64,000 bases of DNA from Ruania halotolerans (GTDB lineage Bacteria > Actinomycetota > Actinomycetes > Actinomycetales > Beutenbergiaceae), in the NCBI RefSeq assembly GCF_021049285.1, contig NZ_CP088017.1, positions 1,933,380 through 1,997,379 on the forward strand, in the 5' to 3' direction. Numbering within the stretch: position 1 is the first letter of the stretch; each line of letters begins with the position of its first letter. The translations under genes were made by a program, and so were the position numbers. The notes beneath the pieces are model-generated. The model saw only the letters and a program-made list of their open reading frames with translations, did not search any database and was not told the DNA's origin. Below, piece by piece: positions 28,545-38,287 of this stretch.

Positions 28545-30650
28545 TCACGAGGTGGCTGCTGCCAGGGAATCCTTGGCTGCTGCCACGGTGGCCTCGGCGG
28601 TAATACCGAACTCCCGGTAGAGCGTCTTGTAATCCGCCGATGCACCGAAATGTTCCAACGAGACTGCGCGGCCGGCATCGCCGAGGTAGCGATACCACGG
28701 CATGGCGATCCCGGCCTCAACGCTCACCCGGGCGCGCACCGCGGCCGGAAGCACCGATTCGCGGTACTCGCTGTCCTGGGCGTCGAACCATTCCAGGCAG
28801 GGCGCCGACACCACCCGGGTGCCAATGCCTTCGGCCTCGAGCTGTTCGCGTGCCTCGACGGCCAACTGGACCTCGGACCCGGTCCCGATCAGGATGACCT
28901 GCGGTACCGGCGTCGATGACTCCAGCAACACGTACGCGCCCCGTGCGACGCCGTCGGCCGACGCGTAGCCGTCCTCGCCACGCGGGAAGGTGGGCACACC
29001 CTGCCGGGTGAGCGCCAATCCCACCGGCCCATCGCGGCGCTCCAGCACCGCCTGCCAGGCTGCGGTGGTCTCGTTGGCGTCTGCCGGGCGCACGACGGCG
29101 AGGCCGGGGATGGCGCGGCAGGCGGCCAGGTGTTCCACAGGCTGGTGCGTGGGACCGTCCTCGCCGAGCCCGATCGAGTCGTGCGTCCAGACGTAGATGG
29201 ACGGCGCGCCCATCACTGCGGCGATCCGCACGGAGCCGCGCATGTAGTCGCTGAACGTCAGGAACGTCCCGCCGTATGGTCGCGTCAGACCATCCATCGC
29301 GATGCCGTTCACGATCGCGCCCATGGCATGCTCGCGAATCCCGAAGTGCAAGGTGCGCCCGTAGGGGTGCCCTTGGAACTTGTCGGTGGAACGGTCGGTG
29401 GGGATGAAGGAGGGCTCGCCCTTCATCGTGGTGTTGTTCGAGCCGGCCAGGTCGGCGGAGCCACCCCAGAGCTCGGGCAGAACCGGAGCCAGAGCGCCGA
29501 GCACGCTCCCCGACGCGGCGCGGGTTGCCAGAGACTTTCCTGATTCGAACGTGGGGAGCGACTTCGTCCAGTCCGCGGGCAACTCGTGGCTGCGCATCCG
29601 CTCCAGGAGGGTGGCACGCTCGGGGTTCGCGGCGGCCCAGGCGGCCAGCTGCTGGTCCCATTCGGCGTGCAGCGCTGCGCCACGTTCGCCGACCTTGCGG
29701 GTGTGGGCGAGGACTGCCGGATCCACCTCGAAGTTCTGCTCCGGGTCGAAGCCGATAGCTTCCTTGAGGCCCTTGACCTCCTCCGCGCCGAGTGCGGCCC
29801 CGTGCGCCTCACCGGTGCCTTGCTTGCCGGGTGTGGGCCAACCGATGATCGTGCGCAGGGCGATGAACGAGGGGCGATCCGTGACCGACTTCGCTTCTTC
29901 GATGGCGGCGGCGAGGGCGTCGACGTCCTCGGTGTACCCATCCGGCTGCGTCCAGTCGACTCGCTGGGTGTGCCAGCCGTAGGCCTCGTAGCGCGCCACC
30001 ACGTCCTCGGTGAAGGCCACGTCCGTGTCGCCCTCGATGGAGATGTGGTTGTCGTCCCAGATGAGGATGAGGTTGCCGAGCTCCTGGGTGCCGGCGAGCG
30101 AGGAAGCTTCGCTGCTGATGCCCTCCTGCAGATCACCATCGGAGGCGATCACGTAGACATGGTGATCGAACGGGGAGTCACCGGCGGCTGCGTCCGGGTC
30201 GAGCAGACCGCGGACACGGCGCTGCGCCATCGCCATCCCGACCGAGATGCCCACTCCCTGGCCGAGCGGACCGGTGGTGGTCTCCACGCCGGTGGTGTGC
30301 CCGGCCTCGGGGTGACCGGGAGTGGCTGAGCCCCAGGTGCGCAATGCGGCGATGTCCTCCACCTCGAGTCCGTATCCGGCGAGGAAGAGCTGGATGTACT
30401 GGGTGAGCGAGGAGTGCCCGGCGGAGAGGACGAACCGGTCGCGGCCGAGCCAGTGCTGGTCCGCGGGGTCCAGTCGCATCACGTTCTGGTAGAGCAAGTA
30501 GGCGGCCGGGGCAAGCGAGATCGCCGTCCCAGGGTGGCCGCTGCCACACTTCTCGACGGCGTCTGCGGCCAGGGCGCGGACGGTGTTCACGGCCTTGACA
30601 TCGAGTTCGTTCCAGCCGACGGTCGTGGCCTTGGGTGACGGGGCGTTCAC
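28545..30650 (-). CDS. tkt: Transketolase
   Basis: A 701-residue thiamine-diphosphate enzyme that moves two-carbon units between sugar phosphates. [20 protein letters not shown] is the N-terminal substrate loop; [18 protein letters not shown] through [14 protein letters not shown] is the TPP/metal motif; [18 protein letters not shown] is the pyrimidine-domain motif. The GTG start has GAGGT 3-4 nt upstream. It is divergent from ctaB across 233 bp, the usual actinobacterial arrangement. A 5'-UTR hairpin lies just before the ribosome site. Confidence 0.97.
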   Translation of the reverse strand: MNAPSPKATTVGWNELDVKAVNTVRALAADAVEKCGSGHPGTAISLAPAAYLLYQNVMRLDPADQHWLGRDRFVLSAGHSSLTQYIQLFLAGYGLEVEDIAALRTWGSATPGHPEAGHTTGVETTTGPLGQGVGISVGMAMAQRRVRGLLDPDAAAGDSPFDHHVYVIASDGDLQEGISSEASSLAGTQELGNLILIWDDNHISIEGDTDVAFTEDVVARYEAYGWHTQRVDWTQPDGYTEDVDALAAAIEEAKSVTDRPSFIALRTIIGWPTPGKQGTGEAHGAALGAEEVKGLKEAIGFDPEQNFEVDPAVLAHTRKVGERGAALHAEWDQQLAAWAAANPERATLLERMRSHELPADWTKSLPTFESGKSLATRAASGSVLGALAPVLPELWGGSADLAGSNNTTMKGEPSFIPTDRSTDKFQGHPYGRTLHFGIREHAMGAIVNGIAMDGLTRPYGGTFLTFSDYMRGSVRIAAVMGAPSIYVWTHDSIGLGEDGPTHQPVEHLAACRAIPGLAVVRPADANETTAAWQAVLERRDGPVGLALTRQGVPTFPRGEDGYASADGVARGAYVLLESSTPVPQVILIGTGSEVQLAVEAREQLEAEGIGTRVVSAPCLEWFDAQDSEYRESVLPAAVRARVSVEAGIAMPWYRYLGDAGRAVSLEHFGASADYKTLYREFGITAEATVAAAKDSLAAATS

Positions 30651-30666
30651 GGGACCTCATCTCTCT

Positions 30667-30684
30667 CGTTCGCGCGGGCGAACG
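30667..30684 (-). promoter_or_regulatory. Hairpin in the tkt 5' leader
   Basis: CGTTCGC (30667-30673) and GCGAACG (30678-30684) form a perfect 7-bp stem with a 4-nt loop, about 10 nt upstream of the tkt Shine-Dalgarno on the minus strand. It may affect mRNA stability or initiation. Confidence 0.35.
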
Positions 30685-30739
30685 CGTGCTTGGGTGTGTG
30701 GCCTTCTCCTCGGCCCGGACGGGGCCGGTACTGCCTCCG

Positions 30740-30745
30740 ACCCTA
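30740..30745 (-). promoter_or_regulatory. Candidate tkt -10 box
   Basis: On the minus strand this reads TAGGGT, a TAnnnT -10 box preceded by TTGAG. It would give a leader of about 80-90 nt that includes the hairpin at 30667-30684. No clear -35 is visible. Confidence 0.35.
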
Positions 30746-30809
30746 CTCAATCGAGGCCAGGGAGGCGCGACCGATTCCGTACCGTGGACCACGGCGCAAA
30801 AGGACGGCC

Positions 30810-30815
30810 TACACT
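30810..30815 (+). promoter_or_regulatory. Candidate ctaB -10 box
   Basis: TACACT (30810-30815) matches TAnnnT and lies about 70 bp before the ctaB start, in the divergent tkt-ctaB region. A weak TGGACC at 30785-30790 is 19 bp upstream. Confidence 0.4.
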
Positions 30816-30883
30816 GGATTCAGCGGCGTACCCACCGCCGCACCTGTGTGCTGTGCAGCCGCCCCGAGACGAAAGCCCACCCC

Positions 30884-31837
30884 GTGCCCGACGCCCCGCT
30901 CTCCGCCGATCCGCGTGACGCCGTCGGCTCCGTCGACGAGGCGACCCGCCGCGGTGTGGGGGCACGCGTGCGAGCCTATGTGGCACTCACCAAACCCCGC
31001 GTGATCGAGCTCCTGCTCATCACCACTGTTCCCACGATGATCCTGGCGCAGGGCGGATTCCCCTCGTGGTGGCTGATCATCGCCACGCTCGTGGGCGGGT
31101 CGGCCGCCGCCGGTTCGGCGAACACGCTGAACATGGTGTACGACCGCGATATCGACGCCGTGATGAACCGCACCAAGAACCGCCCCTTGGTCACCGGCGA
31201 GATCACCCCGCGGGCCGGGCTGGTGTTTGGCCTGATGCTTGGCGCATTCTCCGTGGTGTGGTTATGGCTGACGGTGAACTGGGTGGCCGCGGCGCTCGCG
31301 CTCGCTGCCAACCTGATGTACACGATCGGCTACACGATGCTGCTCAAGCGGCACACGTCGCAGAACATCGTCTGGGGCGGCGCTGCCGGCTGTATGCCGG
31401 TGCTGATCGGGTGGGCGGCCGTCACGGGGAGACTGGACTGGGCGCCGCTGCTGCTGTTCGGGATCATCTTCTTCTGGACCCCACCGCACTACTGGCCGCT
31501 GTCGATGAAATTCCGCAAGGACTATGCCGAGGCCGGCGTGCCCATGCTGCCTGTGGTGGTGGCCGATGCCCGGGTGGCCCAGCAGATGATCGGTTACTGC
31601 GCGGCCATGGTGGTCTGCTCCCTCGCTCTCATTCCGGTGGCGGACATGGGCTGGTTCTACTCGGTGGCAGCGGTGGCCTCGGGTGCATGGTTCGGCGGCT
31701 CCTGTGTGGCGCTGTACCGGCGTGCGATCACCGGGACCACGCGAAAGCTCGGCGCCATGAAGGTGTTCCATGCGTCGATCACCTACCTGACACTCGTGTT
31801 CGTGGCGATCTCGATCGACCCGTTCCTGCCGTTCTGA
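30884..31837 (+). CDS. ctaB: Protoheme IX farnesyltransferase (heme O synthase)
   Basis: A 317-residue UbiA-type prenyltransferase with about nine membrane helices. [20 protein letters not shown] is the Asp-rich prenyl-diphosphate site and [29 protein letters not shown] the second conserved loop. It makes heme O for cytochrome oxidase. GTG 30884 is chosen from its distance to the first core segment ([20 protein letters not shown]); the Shine-Dalgarno is weak, and earlier in-frame GTG codons such as 30848 are possible. xerD follows after 4 bp. Confidence 0.93.
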   Translation: MPDAPLSADPRDAVGSVDEATRRGVGARVRAYVALTKPRVIELLLITTVPTMILAQGGFPSWWLIIATLVGGSAAAGSANTLNMVYDRDIDAVMNRTKNRPLVTGEITPRAGLVFGLMLGAFSVVWLWLTVNWVAAALALAANLMYTIGYTMLLKRHTSQNIVWGGAAGCMPVLIGWAAVTGRLDWAPLLLFGIIFFWTPPHYWPLSMKFRKDYAEAGVPMLPVVVADARVAQQMIGYCAAMVVCSLALIPVADMGWFYSVAAVASGAWFGGSCVALYRRAITGTTRKLGAMKVFHASITYLTLVFVAISIDPFLPF

Positions 31838-31841
31838 GCCG

Positions 31842-32798
31842 ATGACCGCACCCGAACCGGCCCGGCAGGTCTCACCGTTCCAGGCTGAGCTGCGGGAGTA
31901 TCTGGCGCACCTGGGAGTGGAAAGAGGGTTGTCCGAGCACACCCTCGCGGCCTACCGGCGGGACTTGAACCGCTATGCCGCGTTCCTGACGGTGCGGGGC
32001 CGGGAGCGTTTCGATGAGGTCACCGAGACCGACGTCACGGACTTCGTTGAGGCGCTGCGCAGCGGGTCCGATGGCGGGCACCCGCTGGTGGCCTCCTCCA
32101 CCTCACGTGCGGTGGTCGCGGTGCGGGGGTGGCACCGGTTCGCCACGCTGGAGGGACGCACCGAGCACGATCCCGCCGCGACGGTGCGCCCGCCGGCTGG
32201 CGTGAAGCGGCTACCCAAGGCGATATCGACTGATGAAGTGGACAAGCTCCTCGCCGGCGCGTCGATGGCCGAGGGCGTCCTGGGTCTGCGGGACCGCGCC
32301 CTCGTGGAGGTGCTCTATGGGACCGGCGCCCGGATCTCGGAGGCGGTGGGTCTCCACGTCGACGATCTCGATCTCGATCGAGAGGCGCCGTCGCTGCGGT
32401 TGTTCGGCAAAGGCCGCAAAGAGCGCGTGGTACCGATGGGCCGGTTCGCAGTGGAAGCGCTGGAGGCGTACCTGGTGCGGGCACGCCCGGTGCTGGCGCA
32501 AAGCGGTCGCGGCTCCTCGATGGCCTTCCTGAACCAGCGCGGGAACCCGCTCAGCAGGCAGAGCGCGTGGGCGGTGCTGCAGACGGCGGCAGAGCGGGGC
32601 GGCGTGCAGGCACACATCTCCCCGCATACGTTGCGCCACTCCTACGCCACGCACCTGCTCGCCGGCGGGGCGGATGTGCGGGTGGTGCAGGAGTTGCTCG
32701 GGCATGCCTCGGTGACCACCACGCAGATCTATACCCTGGTGACCCCGGACACGCTTCGCGAGGTGTACGCCGCCAGCCATCCCCGAGCGCGGGCCTGA
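31842..32798 (+). CDS. xerD: Site-specific tyrosine recombinase XerD
   Basis: A 318-residue recombinase that resolves chromosome dimers at dif. The catalytic set is present: Arg in [13 protein letters not shown], Lys in [22 protein letters not shown], the His in [14 protein letters not shown], and the Tyr of that same segment. The N-terminal SAM-like domain ([29 protein letters not shown]) is complete. It is the housekeeping xerD next to parA-scpA-scpB, not a mobile-element integrase: no att sites or cargo are seen. It starts 4 bp after ctaB and converges on the flotillin gene. Confidence 0.92.
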   Translation: MTAPEPARQVSPFQAELREYLAHLGVERGLSEHTLAAYRRDLNRYAAFLTVRGRERFDEVTETDVTDFVEALRSGSDGGHPLVASSTSRAVVAVRGWHRFATLEGRTEHDPAATVRPPAGVKRLPKAISTDEVDKLLAGASMAEGVLGLRDRALVEVLYGTGARISEAVGLHVDDLDLDREAPSLRLFGKGRKERVVPMGRFAVEALEAYLVRARPVLAQSGRGSSMAFLNQRGNPLSRQSAWAVLQTAAERGGVQAHISPHTLRHSYATHLLAGGADVRVVQELLGHASVTTTQIYTLVTPDTLREVYAASHPRARA

Positions 32799-32818
32799 GT
32801 TCGCCCTGGTGCTGGGTG

Positions 32819-34294
32819 CTACCCCTGTGTGGAGCCAGGGGCCGACGGGGGATCACCCGCACCAGCGGAGTCCTGGGTAGCCGCCGCGGAATCGGGAGCG
32901 GGCGGCCGGGTGGATCCGGTGGGAGTGCTCTCACTCTGGTCGCTGGCGCCGTCAGCGAAAGCTCGCCCCACAGCACGCCCCTGGATCACTTCGCCGAGGT
33001 CGATCCCGGTGGCGGCACGCACGGAGTCGAACACACCGCGCATGGCTACCGAACTTTCGTTGGCCAGCATCCCACTGGCGCCCGATTCTGATCCGCCGTT
33101 GCTCACCACCGTGACCTCACCGATCGTCGAGTAGCCCTTGGCGAATTCCGCCATCAGTGTGGGCAGCGCGTCGACGATGCGCTGCATGAGCAAGGCCTCC
33201 TGGTGCGTGGCCAGGGCGTCTGCCTCAGCACGTATCGACTGCCCGCGGGCTTCGCCCTCGAGGCGCGTTGCTTCGGCGTCCGCTTCGGCGCGTACGCGCG
33301 TCGCTTCGGCTTCCCGAGCGGCGATTGCGGCCTGTGCCTCGGCCTGCTTCGTCATCCGATAGGCATCGGCGTCCGCATCCTTGGATGCACGGTACAAGTC
33401 GGCATCGGCGACTCGCTTCACTTCAGAGTCAAGGCGGGCCTGAGTGTTCTCAGCCTCCTGCTTCAGCACCTGCTGTTCGGCCTCGGCCTTGGCCAGCGCC
33501 TCGGCCTGGAGCGCCTGGGCGTTGGCCCGGCCGACCTCGGATTTGGATGCCGCAAGATTCTTGTCGTACTCGGTCTGCTCAACGAGGTTGGCTTCCTCGT
33601 TGGTGATCTGCTGCTGGCGGACGGCGCGTTCGGCGTTCGTCTCCGAGATCTCCGCGGCCTGGCGTTTCGACTGGATCTCCGGCGCACCGAGCGACTGGAT
33701 GTACCCCACGTCATCGGTGATTCCCTTGATCTGAAAGGAGTCAAGGATGAGGCCCTGCTCGTCCAGCTCGACGGAAACGTCCGTGGCGATCTGTTCGGAG
33801 AACCGTTTGCGGTCTCGCATCAGGTCGATCACGGGGAGTTTCGCGACCACGCCGCGCAGGGCGCCTTCGAGTTGTTCGGTGGTGAACACCTCAATGGCCG
33901 AATCCTGGGAGGCGAAACGTTCGGCGGCTCGCTTCACGGAGGCGGGATGTGAGCCGATCTTCACGATCGCAACTGCCTCGACGTCGAGGGTCACGCCGTC
34001 TTCGGATTGTGCCTCCGCGTTCATCGTTACCTGCCGGGACCGCAACGAGATGACCTCGTGGCGTTGCGTCATCGGGTTGACCACGGCTCGGCCGTTCACG
34101 ACGACGCGTACCGAACTCTCCGGTTCACCTTCGGCGCCTCGCTGTTTCACACCGGAGACGACCAGCGCCTCATCGGCGCGAGCCACCTTGACCCAGGACC
34201 GGAAGACCAGCAATCCGATCACGACGGCCACGATCGCGACAACCGCGATGATGCCCACGAGCGCCAGCGCCCCTACTCCAGCAACAACTTCCAT
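32819..34294 (-). CDS. Flotillin/SPFH-domain membrane scaffold protein
   Basis: A 491-residue protein with one N-terminal membrane helix (residues 7-31, rich in Val/Ala/Ile), an SPFH domain (RSRQVTMNAEAQSEDGVTLDVEAVAIVKIG, then FTTEQLEGALRGVVAKL), and a long Ala/Glu-rich coiled coil (about residues 210-370, with many EAEA repeats). The C-terminal 80 residues are Ser/Gly/Pro-rich and disordered. Flotillins organise membrane microdomains. ATG 34294 has GGGGAAG about 7 nt upstream. It is minus-strand, 72 bp after the RIO kinase gene, within the xerD-parA interval. No NfeD partner is visible. Confidence 0.9.
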   Translation of the reverse strand: MEVVAGVGALALVGIIAVVAIVAVVIGLLVFRSWVKVARADEALVVSGVKQRGAEGEPESSVRVVVNGRAVVNPMTQRHEVISLRSRQVTMNAEAQSEDGVTLDVEAVAIVKIGSHPASVKRAAERFASQDSAIEVFTTEQLEGALRGVVAKLPVIDLMRDRKRFSEQIATDVSVELDEQGLILDSFQIKGITDDVGYIQSLGAPEIQSKRQAAEISETNAERAVRQQQITNEEANLVEQTEYDKNLAASKSEVGRANAQALQAEALAKAEAEQQVLKQEAENTQARLDSEVKRVADADLYRASKDADADAYRMTKQAEAQAAIAAREAEATRVRAEADAEATRLEGEARGQSIRAEADALATHQEALLMQRIVDALPTLMAEFAKGYSTIGEVTVVSNGGSESGASGMLANESSVAMRGVFDSVRAATGIDLGEVIQGRAVGRAFADGASDQSESTPTGSTRPPAPDSAAATQDSAGAGDPPSAPGSTQG

Positions 34295-34366
34295 CGAACT
34301 TCCCCCGTAACCTCAGTGATTCTCGTGAACGCTATCAGCCGTGACGACACCGATGTCAGGTGCGGA

Positions 34367-35182
34367 TCACCAGGCGAAGGAGATCATCTCGGCGAGCAGG
34401 ACATCCGGGTCCTGGCCGAGTCCCCGTGCGGTGAACCAGCTGCACATCGTGCGGCAGTCGCGGCTGAGCATCTCGATCCCGTGCGGGTTCGCCACCAGGT
34501 CCACCACCTGTGGCACGTCGATCACCACGAGTCGTTCCCCGGTGGCGAGCACGTTGTACGGCGAGAGGTCGCCATGGGCCAACTGCCGAGAGGCCAGGAT
34601 CCGCATGGCACGGCGCAGCTCGTCCCAGTAGTGCGCCAGCAGCTCGGGATCCGGTCTCGTCGCGGCCAGTCGCGGCGCCGGGTCACCGGTCACGTCGGTG
34701 ACCAGTTCCATCAGGATCTCGGTGCCATCCAGCTGGACGGGGTAGGGCACGGGCGCGCCCGCGGCGGCCAGGTCGCAGAGCACGCTGAACTCGGTGCCGG
34801 CCCACTGCCCGGCCTGCACGGCGCGTCCGTACCGAGTGCCACGGGTTACGGCGCGCTGGTCACGGGAACGACGCTCCCGCCGCCCATCGGTGTAGACCGA
34901 GTCGCGGTGGAAATCACGATGCTCCCGGGACCGGTACCGCTTGGCCGCGAGCAGGTGCGTGCGCGCGCCGGCCGTGCGTTCCAGCAGGTCGACGTCGGCC
35001 TCTTTCCCTGACTTCAGGGTGCCGAGCTCGGTCTCGATCGCACCGTCGTCGGTGATCAGCCACTGGGGTGCCGGCTCTGGGCCGGTGAGGATGCCGGGCT
35101 CGCCGTAGCGGCTCCAGCGTTGGTCCTCAGCAAGGGTGAATGGCTCGTTGGGGGTGTCGAAGGGAAAGGTGGACGTGGTCAC
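34367..35182 (-). CDS. RIO1-family atypical serine kinase
   Basis: A 271-residue protein of the RIO kinase fold. LKSGKEADVDLLERT is the nucleotide loop, HLLAAKRYR the Lys strand, LAHGDLSPYNVL the catalytic loop with Asp and Asn, and VIDVPQVVD replaces the DFG motif as in RIO kinases. Bacterial RIO1-like proteins are little studied; archaeal and eukaryotic homologues act in ribosome maturation. GTG 35182 has GGAG 6 nt upstream; the TTG four codons earlier is weaker. It lies upstream of the flotillin gene on the same strand and may be cotranscribed with it. Confidence 0.85.
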   Translation of the reverse strand: MTTSTFPFDTPNEPFTLAEDQRWSRYGEPGILTGPEPAPQWLITDDGAIETELGTLKSGKEADVDLLERTAGARTHLLAAKRYRSREHRDFHRDSVYTDGRRERRSRDQRAVTRGTRYGRAVQAGQWAGTEFSVLCDLAAAGAPVPYPVQLDGTEILMELVTDVTGDPAPRLAATRPDPELLAHYWDELRRAMRILASRQLAHGDLSPYNVLATGERLVVIDVPQVVDLVANPHGIEMLSRDCRTMCSWFTARGLGQDPDVLLAEMISFAW

Positions 35183-35467
35183 GCGGTGCTCCAAGGACGA
35201 AGGGGGTGGGGGCGGTCGAGCGCATGGCGACAGTCATCTCGCCACCTCCTTCGTTCTCGGCCGCGCCCGCCCGAACGGGCAGACGCGGAATCCGGCTGAG
35301 GAAAGCCTGCCAGCAGGAGTGCCGGACTGGCCACAGGTTTATTGCCACGGTCACCGATCGGCTGACGAGGGTGGCCCTGATGTCGTGAGCTTCTCAATTC
35401 GTGACACTCAGGCCACCCACCGTGGCGCGAGGTGCCCGACAGCCCACCGATGCTGGAGGATGGGCTC
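35183..35467. other. Intergenic region between RIO kinase and SelW-like genes
   Basis: This 285-bp stretch carries the divergent 5' regions of the two genes. Only short reading frames with atypical composition are present, and no convincing promoter, terminator or RNA gene was seen. A minus-strand frame at 35127-35354 overlaps the kinase start and lacks family features. Confidence 0.4.
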
Positions 35468-35752
35468 ATGGCTGAACCACGGATCGTCATCACCTATTGC
35501 ACGCAGTGCCAATGGTTGCTCCGGGCTCAGTGGTACGCCGGCGAACTGCTCACCACGTTCGCCGCAGAAGTGGGGGAGGTCGCGCTGGTGCCCGCCACTG
35601 GCGGCATGTTCCGGATCGACGTGGGCTCCGAGTGCGTATGGAACCGCAAGCGCGACGGCGGATTCCCCGAGATCGGCCCACTGAAGCGACTCGTGCGGGA
35701 CCGGATCGCCCCCGGGAAGGACCTCGGGCACTCCGACCGGGTGGGTTCGTGA
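35468..35752 (+). CDS. SelT/SelW/SelH (Rdx)-family thioredoxin-like protein
   Basis: A 94-residue protein of the Rdx group. VITYCTQCQWLLRAQWYAGELL is the family signature, with CxxC (codons TGC...TGC) where vertebrate SelW has Sec; GGMFRIDVGSECVWNRKRDGGFPE is the second conserved segment. These small proteins have a thioredoxin-like fold and a presumed redox role. ATG 35468 has GGAGGA 8 nt upstream; the open frame from 35432 is longer but lacks support. It sits 48 bp before parA and reads in the same direction. The specific substrate is unknown. Confidence 0.88.
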   Translation: MAEPRIVITYCTQCQWLLRAQWYAGELLTTFAAEVGEVALVPATGGMFRIDVGSECVWNRKRDGGFPEIGPLKRLVRDRIAPGKDLGHSDRVGS

Positions 35753-35764
35753 CGGCGTGCGCGG

Positions 35765-35801
35765 TTGGTAAAGGCCGGGGTGGCCAGTAGGTTTGGCGAG
35801 G
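35765..35801 (+). promoter_or_regulatory. Leaderless promoter of parA
   Basis: TTGGTA (35765-35770) and TAGGTT (35788-35793) are spaced by 17 bp, and the GTG start of parA lies 7 nt after the -10 box. Transcription should begin on or next to the start codon; no Shine-Dalgarno is seen. Confidence 0.6.
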
Positions 35802-36646
35802 TGAGTACTGATGCACCCGAACTCCGCACCGAACGCGACTTCGACGTACCGGAGCCGCTGAACGGACACGGCCCGGCCCGCATCATCGCTATGTGCAACC
35901 AGAAGGGCGGGGTGGGCAAGACCACCACGACCATCAATCTCGGTGCCGCGTTGGCCGAGTACGGCCGCAAGGTACTGATTGTCGACTTCGATCCGCAGGG
36001 CGCCGCCTCGGCCGGACTCGGTTTCAATGCGCACGAGCTGGATCAGACGATCTACACCGAATTGATGGCCGCCAAGCCAGAGATCCATCAGGTGATCCAG
36101 CACACCGCGGTGCCGGGTCTTGACCTCATCCCGGCGAACATCGATCTGTCCGCAGCCGAGGTGCAACTGGTCAACGAGGTCGCTCGCGAGCAGGCGCTGA
36201 GCCGCGTCCTGCGGCCGGCCACCGATGACTACGACGTCATCCTCATCGACTGCCAGCCCTCCCTGGGGTTGCTCACCGTGAACGCCTTGACCGCGGCGCA
36301 CGGCGTGATCATCCCGCTGGAGACCGAGTTCTTCGCGCTACGTGGTGTGGCGCTGCTGGTGGAGACGATCGACAAAGTGCGTGACCGGCTGAACCCGCGT
36401 CTGCACACCGACGGAATCCTGGCCACGATGGTGGACGCTCGCACCTTGCACTCGCGAGAGGTGCTGGCCCGGGTTCGGGAGGCGTTCGGGGACACGGTTT
36501 TCGATACGGTCATCGCCCGGACGGTGAAGTTTCCGGACGCCTCTGTGGCCACTGAGCCGATCACCACCTATGCGCCCAACCACGCTGGCGCCTACAACTA
36601 CCGCAAGCTCGCGCGCGAGCTCATCGCTCGTGGCGACGTGGCCTGA
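35801..36646 (+). CDS. ParA-family chromosome-partitioning ATPase
   Basis: A 281-residue deviant Walker ATPase. MCNQKGGVGKTTTTINLG holds the deviant P-loop with the signature lysine; VLIVDFDPQGAASAGLG and VILIDCQPSLGLLT are motifs A' and B. ParB is not adjacent: the gene heads a parA-scpA-scpB unit, as in many actinobacteria, and so may serve condensin loading or segregation rather than be the oriC-linked ParA. GTG 35801 is chosen because of the leaderless promoter. The stop lies close to or within the scpA start region. Confidence 0.9.
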   Translation: MSTDAPELRTERDFDVPEPLNGHGPARIIAMCNQKGGVGKTTTTINLGAALAEYGRKVLIVDFDPQGAASAGLGFNAHELDQTIYTELMAAKPEIHQVIQHTAVPGLDLIPANIDLSAAEVQLVNEVAREQALSRVLRPATDDYDVILIDCQPSLGLLTVNALTAAHGVIIPLETEFFALRGVALLVETIDKVRDRLNPRLHTDGILATMVDARTLHSREVLARVREAFGDTVFDTVIARTVKFPDASVATEPITTYAPNHAGAYNYRKLARELIARGDVA

Positions 36647-36668
36647 GCACGATGGGGCCGATACACCC

Positions 36669-37625
36669 GTGGTGACGGCCGAACCGGAGGCACCGGACGC
36701 CGTCGGGCTCACTCGTGACGCGCCGGCTGACGGTGCGGACGTGGGCGTCGCGAACGCTCGGCACCGGGCGACCTTCGAAGTGCGCCTGGAGAACTTCTCC
36801 GGACCGTTCGATCTGCTGCTCTCGCTGATCGCCAAGCACAAGATGGACGTCACCGAGGTGGCCCTGGCGGTGGTGACCGATGACTTCATCGCCCACATCC
36901 GGGGACAGGAGGAATGGGACCTCTCCCAGGCGAGTGAATTCCTCGTGATCGCCTCGACCCTGCTGGATCTCAAGGCTGCCCGGCTGCTTCCGCGTGGCGC
37001 CGTGGAGGACGCCGAGGATCTGGAGCTGCTGGAGGCCCGCGATCTGCTGTTCGCCCGGTTGCTGCAGTACCGAGCGTTCAAGGAGGTGGCGGCCCACATC
37101 GCGAAAGCCTGGGAGCTCTCTGGCCGTTCCTATCCACGTGAGGTGGCCCTCGAGCCCCGGTTCGCGGCGCTGCTGCCTGAGCTCATCATGCAGGTCGGGC
37201 CACAGGATCTCGCGGCGCTCGCCGCGGCGGCACTCGCGCCGAAACCGGCCCCCGACAGTGTCGACATCTCCCACCTGCACAATCCTGCCGTCAGCGTGCG
37301 CGAACAGGCGGCGTTGATCGTGGACCGGCTCCGGCGTTCGCGGACTCTCTCCTTTCGCACTCTCACTGACGATGCCGACGGGGTACCGGTGGTGGTCGCG
37401 CGATTTCTGGCGCTGCTCGAGTTGTACCGTGAGGGAGCGATTGGCTTCGACCAGGCTGGTCCGCTCAGCGAGCTGAACGTGCGGTGGATGGGTGCCGAAG
37501 CAGGGGACGTCGATGTGACCGATGACTACGACGACAGTATCGCCACCCCTGAAGGGACCGACGGCGGTGACGGCAGTGACGGCGGTCGACCCGCGATCCA
37601 CGAAGGGGAGGTGGACTCCGAATGA
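36669..37625 (+). CDS. scpA: Segregation and condensation protein A
   Basis: A 318-residue kleisin subunit of the SMC-ScpAB condensin complex. The N-terminal domain FEVRLENFSGPFDLLLSLIAKHKMDVTEVAL is diagnostic, and SEFLVIASTLLDLKAARLLP follows; the C-terminal winged helix includes VVARFLALLELYREGAIGFDQ. The start is uncertain: GTG 36669 is used, but GTG 36672 or GTG 36630 (overlapping parA) are possible, and about 35 variable residues precede the core. The C-terminal tail is acidic and Gly/Asp-rich. The stop overlaps scpB by ATGA. Confidence 0.92.
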   Translation: MVTAEPEAPDAVGLTRDAPADGADVGVANARHRATFEVRLENFSGPFDLLLSLIAKHKMDVTEVALAVVTDDFIAHIRGQEEWDLSQASEFLVIASTLLDLKAARLLPRGAVEDAEDLELLEARDLLFARLLQYRAFKEVAAHIAKAWELSGRSYPREVALEPRFAALLPELIMQVGPQDLAALAAAALAPKPAPDSVDISHLHNPAVSVREQAALIVDRLRRSRTLSFRTLTDDADGVPVVVARFLALLELYREGAIGFDQAGPLSELNVRWMGAEAGDVDVTDDYDDSIATPEGTDGGDGSDGGRPAIHEGEVDSE

Positions 37626-38287
37626 GTACAGCCGAAGGAGTGACCGAGGCTCGCGATACGTCAGTGGCCCCTGGCGATGACGGGCCTGCGACCGAGTCGC
37701 ACAGTAGCCCCGCGGCGCCGAGTGTGCTCGATCGCCCCGGTGGTCTTGCCTCCGCCCTGGAGGCCATCCTCATGGTGGCCGAATCGCCGGTGCCCGCCGA
37801 ACGGATCGCCTCCGTCCTGCAGATCCCGACGGCGGAGGTCACCGCGGCACTGGAAGCCCTGGTTGCGGAGTACTCCGGTGGGCCTCGACCGCGCGGGTTC
37901 GAGTTGCGCGAAGTGGCCGGCGGATGGCGGTTCTACTCTGCGCCTGCGTTCAGCGCCGCCGTCGACGCGTTCGTGGTCGACGGTCAGACCGCCAGGCTGA
38001 CGCAGGCGGCGTTGGAGACCCTCGCCGTGATCGCGTATCGTCAACCCGTCTCGCGGGGCCGGATCTCGGCCATCCGCGGGGTGAACGTGGATTCGGTGGT
38101 GCGCACGCTCCTGGCCCGCGGACTCGTGGAGGAGGCGGGCCATGACGCTGAGGGCGGTGCCACGCTCTACCGGACCACCAGCTATTTCCTGGAGCGCCTC
38201 GGCCTGCGCAGTCTCGACGACCTGCCGCCGCTCGCTCCGTACCTGCCTGACATGGACACATTCGACGATATCGACGGGACCGCCTGA
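37622..38287 (+). CDS. scpB: Segregation and condensation protein B
   Basis: A 221-residue protein with two winged-helix domains that binds ScpA as a dimer. LASALEAILMVAESPVPAERIASVL opens the first domain and TLAVIAYRQPVSRGRISAIRGVNVDSVVRTLL is the conserved second-domain segment. ATG 37622 overlaps the scpA stop, and the stop overlaps the rluB ATG (TGATG), so scpA-scpB-rluB are coupled. The first 35 residues are Ser/Pro-rich and disordered. Confidence 0.95.
   Translation: MSTAEGVTEARDTSVAPGDDGPATESHSSPAAPSVLDRPGGLASALEAILMVAESPVPAERIASVLQIPTAEVTAALEALVAEYSGGPRPRGFELREVAGGWRFYSAPAFSAAVDAFVVDGQTARLTQAALETLAVIAYRQPVSRGRISAIRGVNVDSVVRTLLARGLVEEAGHDAEGGATLYRTTSYFLERLGLRSLDDLPPLAPYLPDMDTFDDIDGTA

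Noticed and set aside
31842-32798. Tyrosine recombinase as a mobile-element integrase
   Set aside because: It is a full XerD in its conserved place near parA-scpAB; no att repeats, tRNA target or cargo genes were seen.
35127-35354. Small minus-strand gene upstream of the RIO kinase
   Set aside because: It overlaps the kinase start, has no ribosome site or family motif, and its composition looks non-coding.
35468-35752. Selenocysteine in the SelW-like protein
   Set aside because: Both positions of the CxxC are TGC cysteine codons; there is no in-frame TGA.
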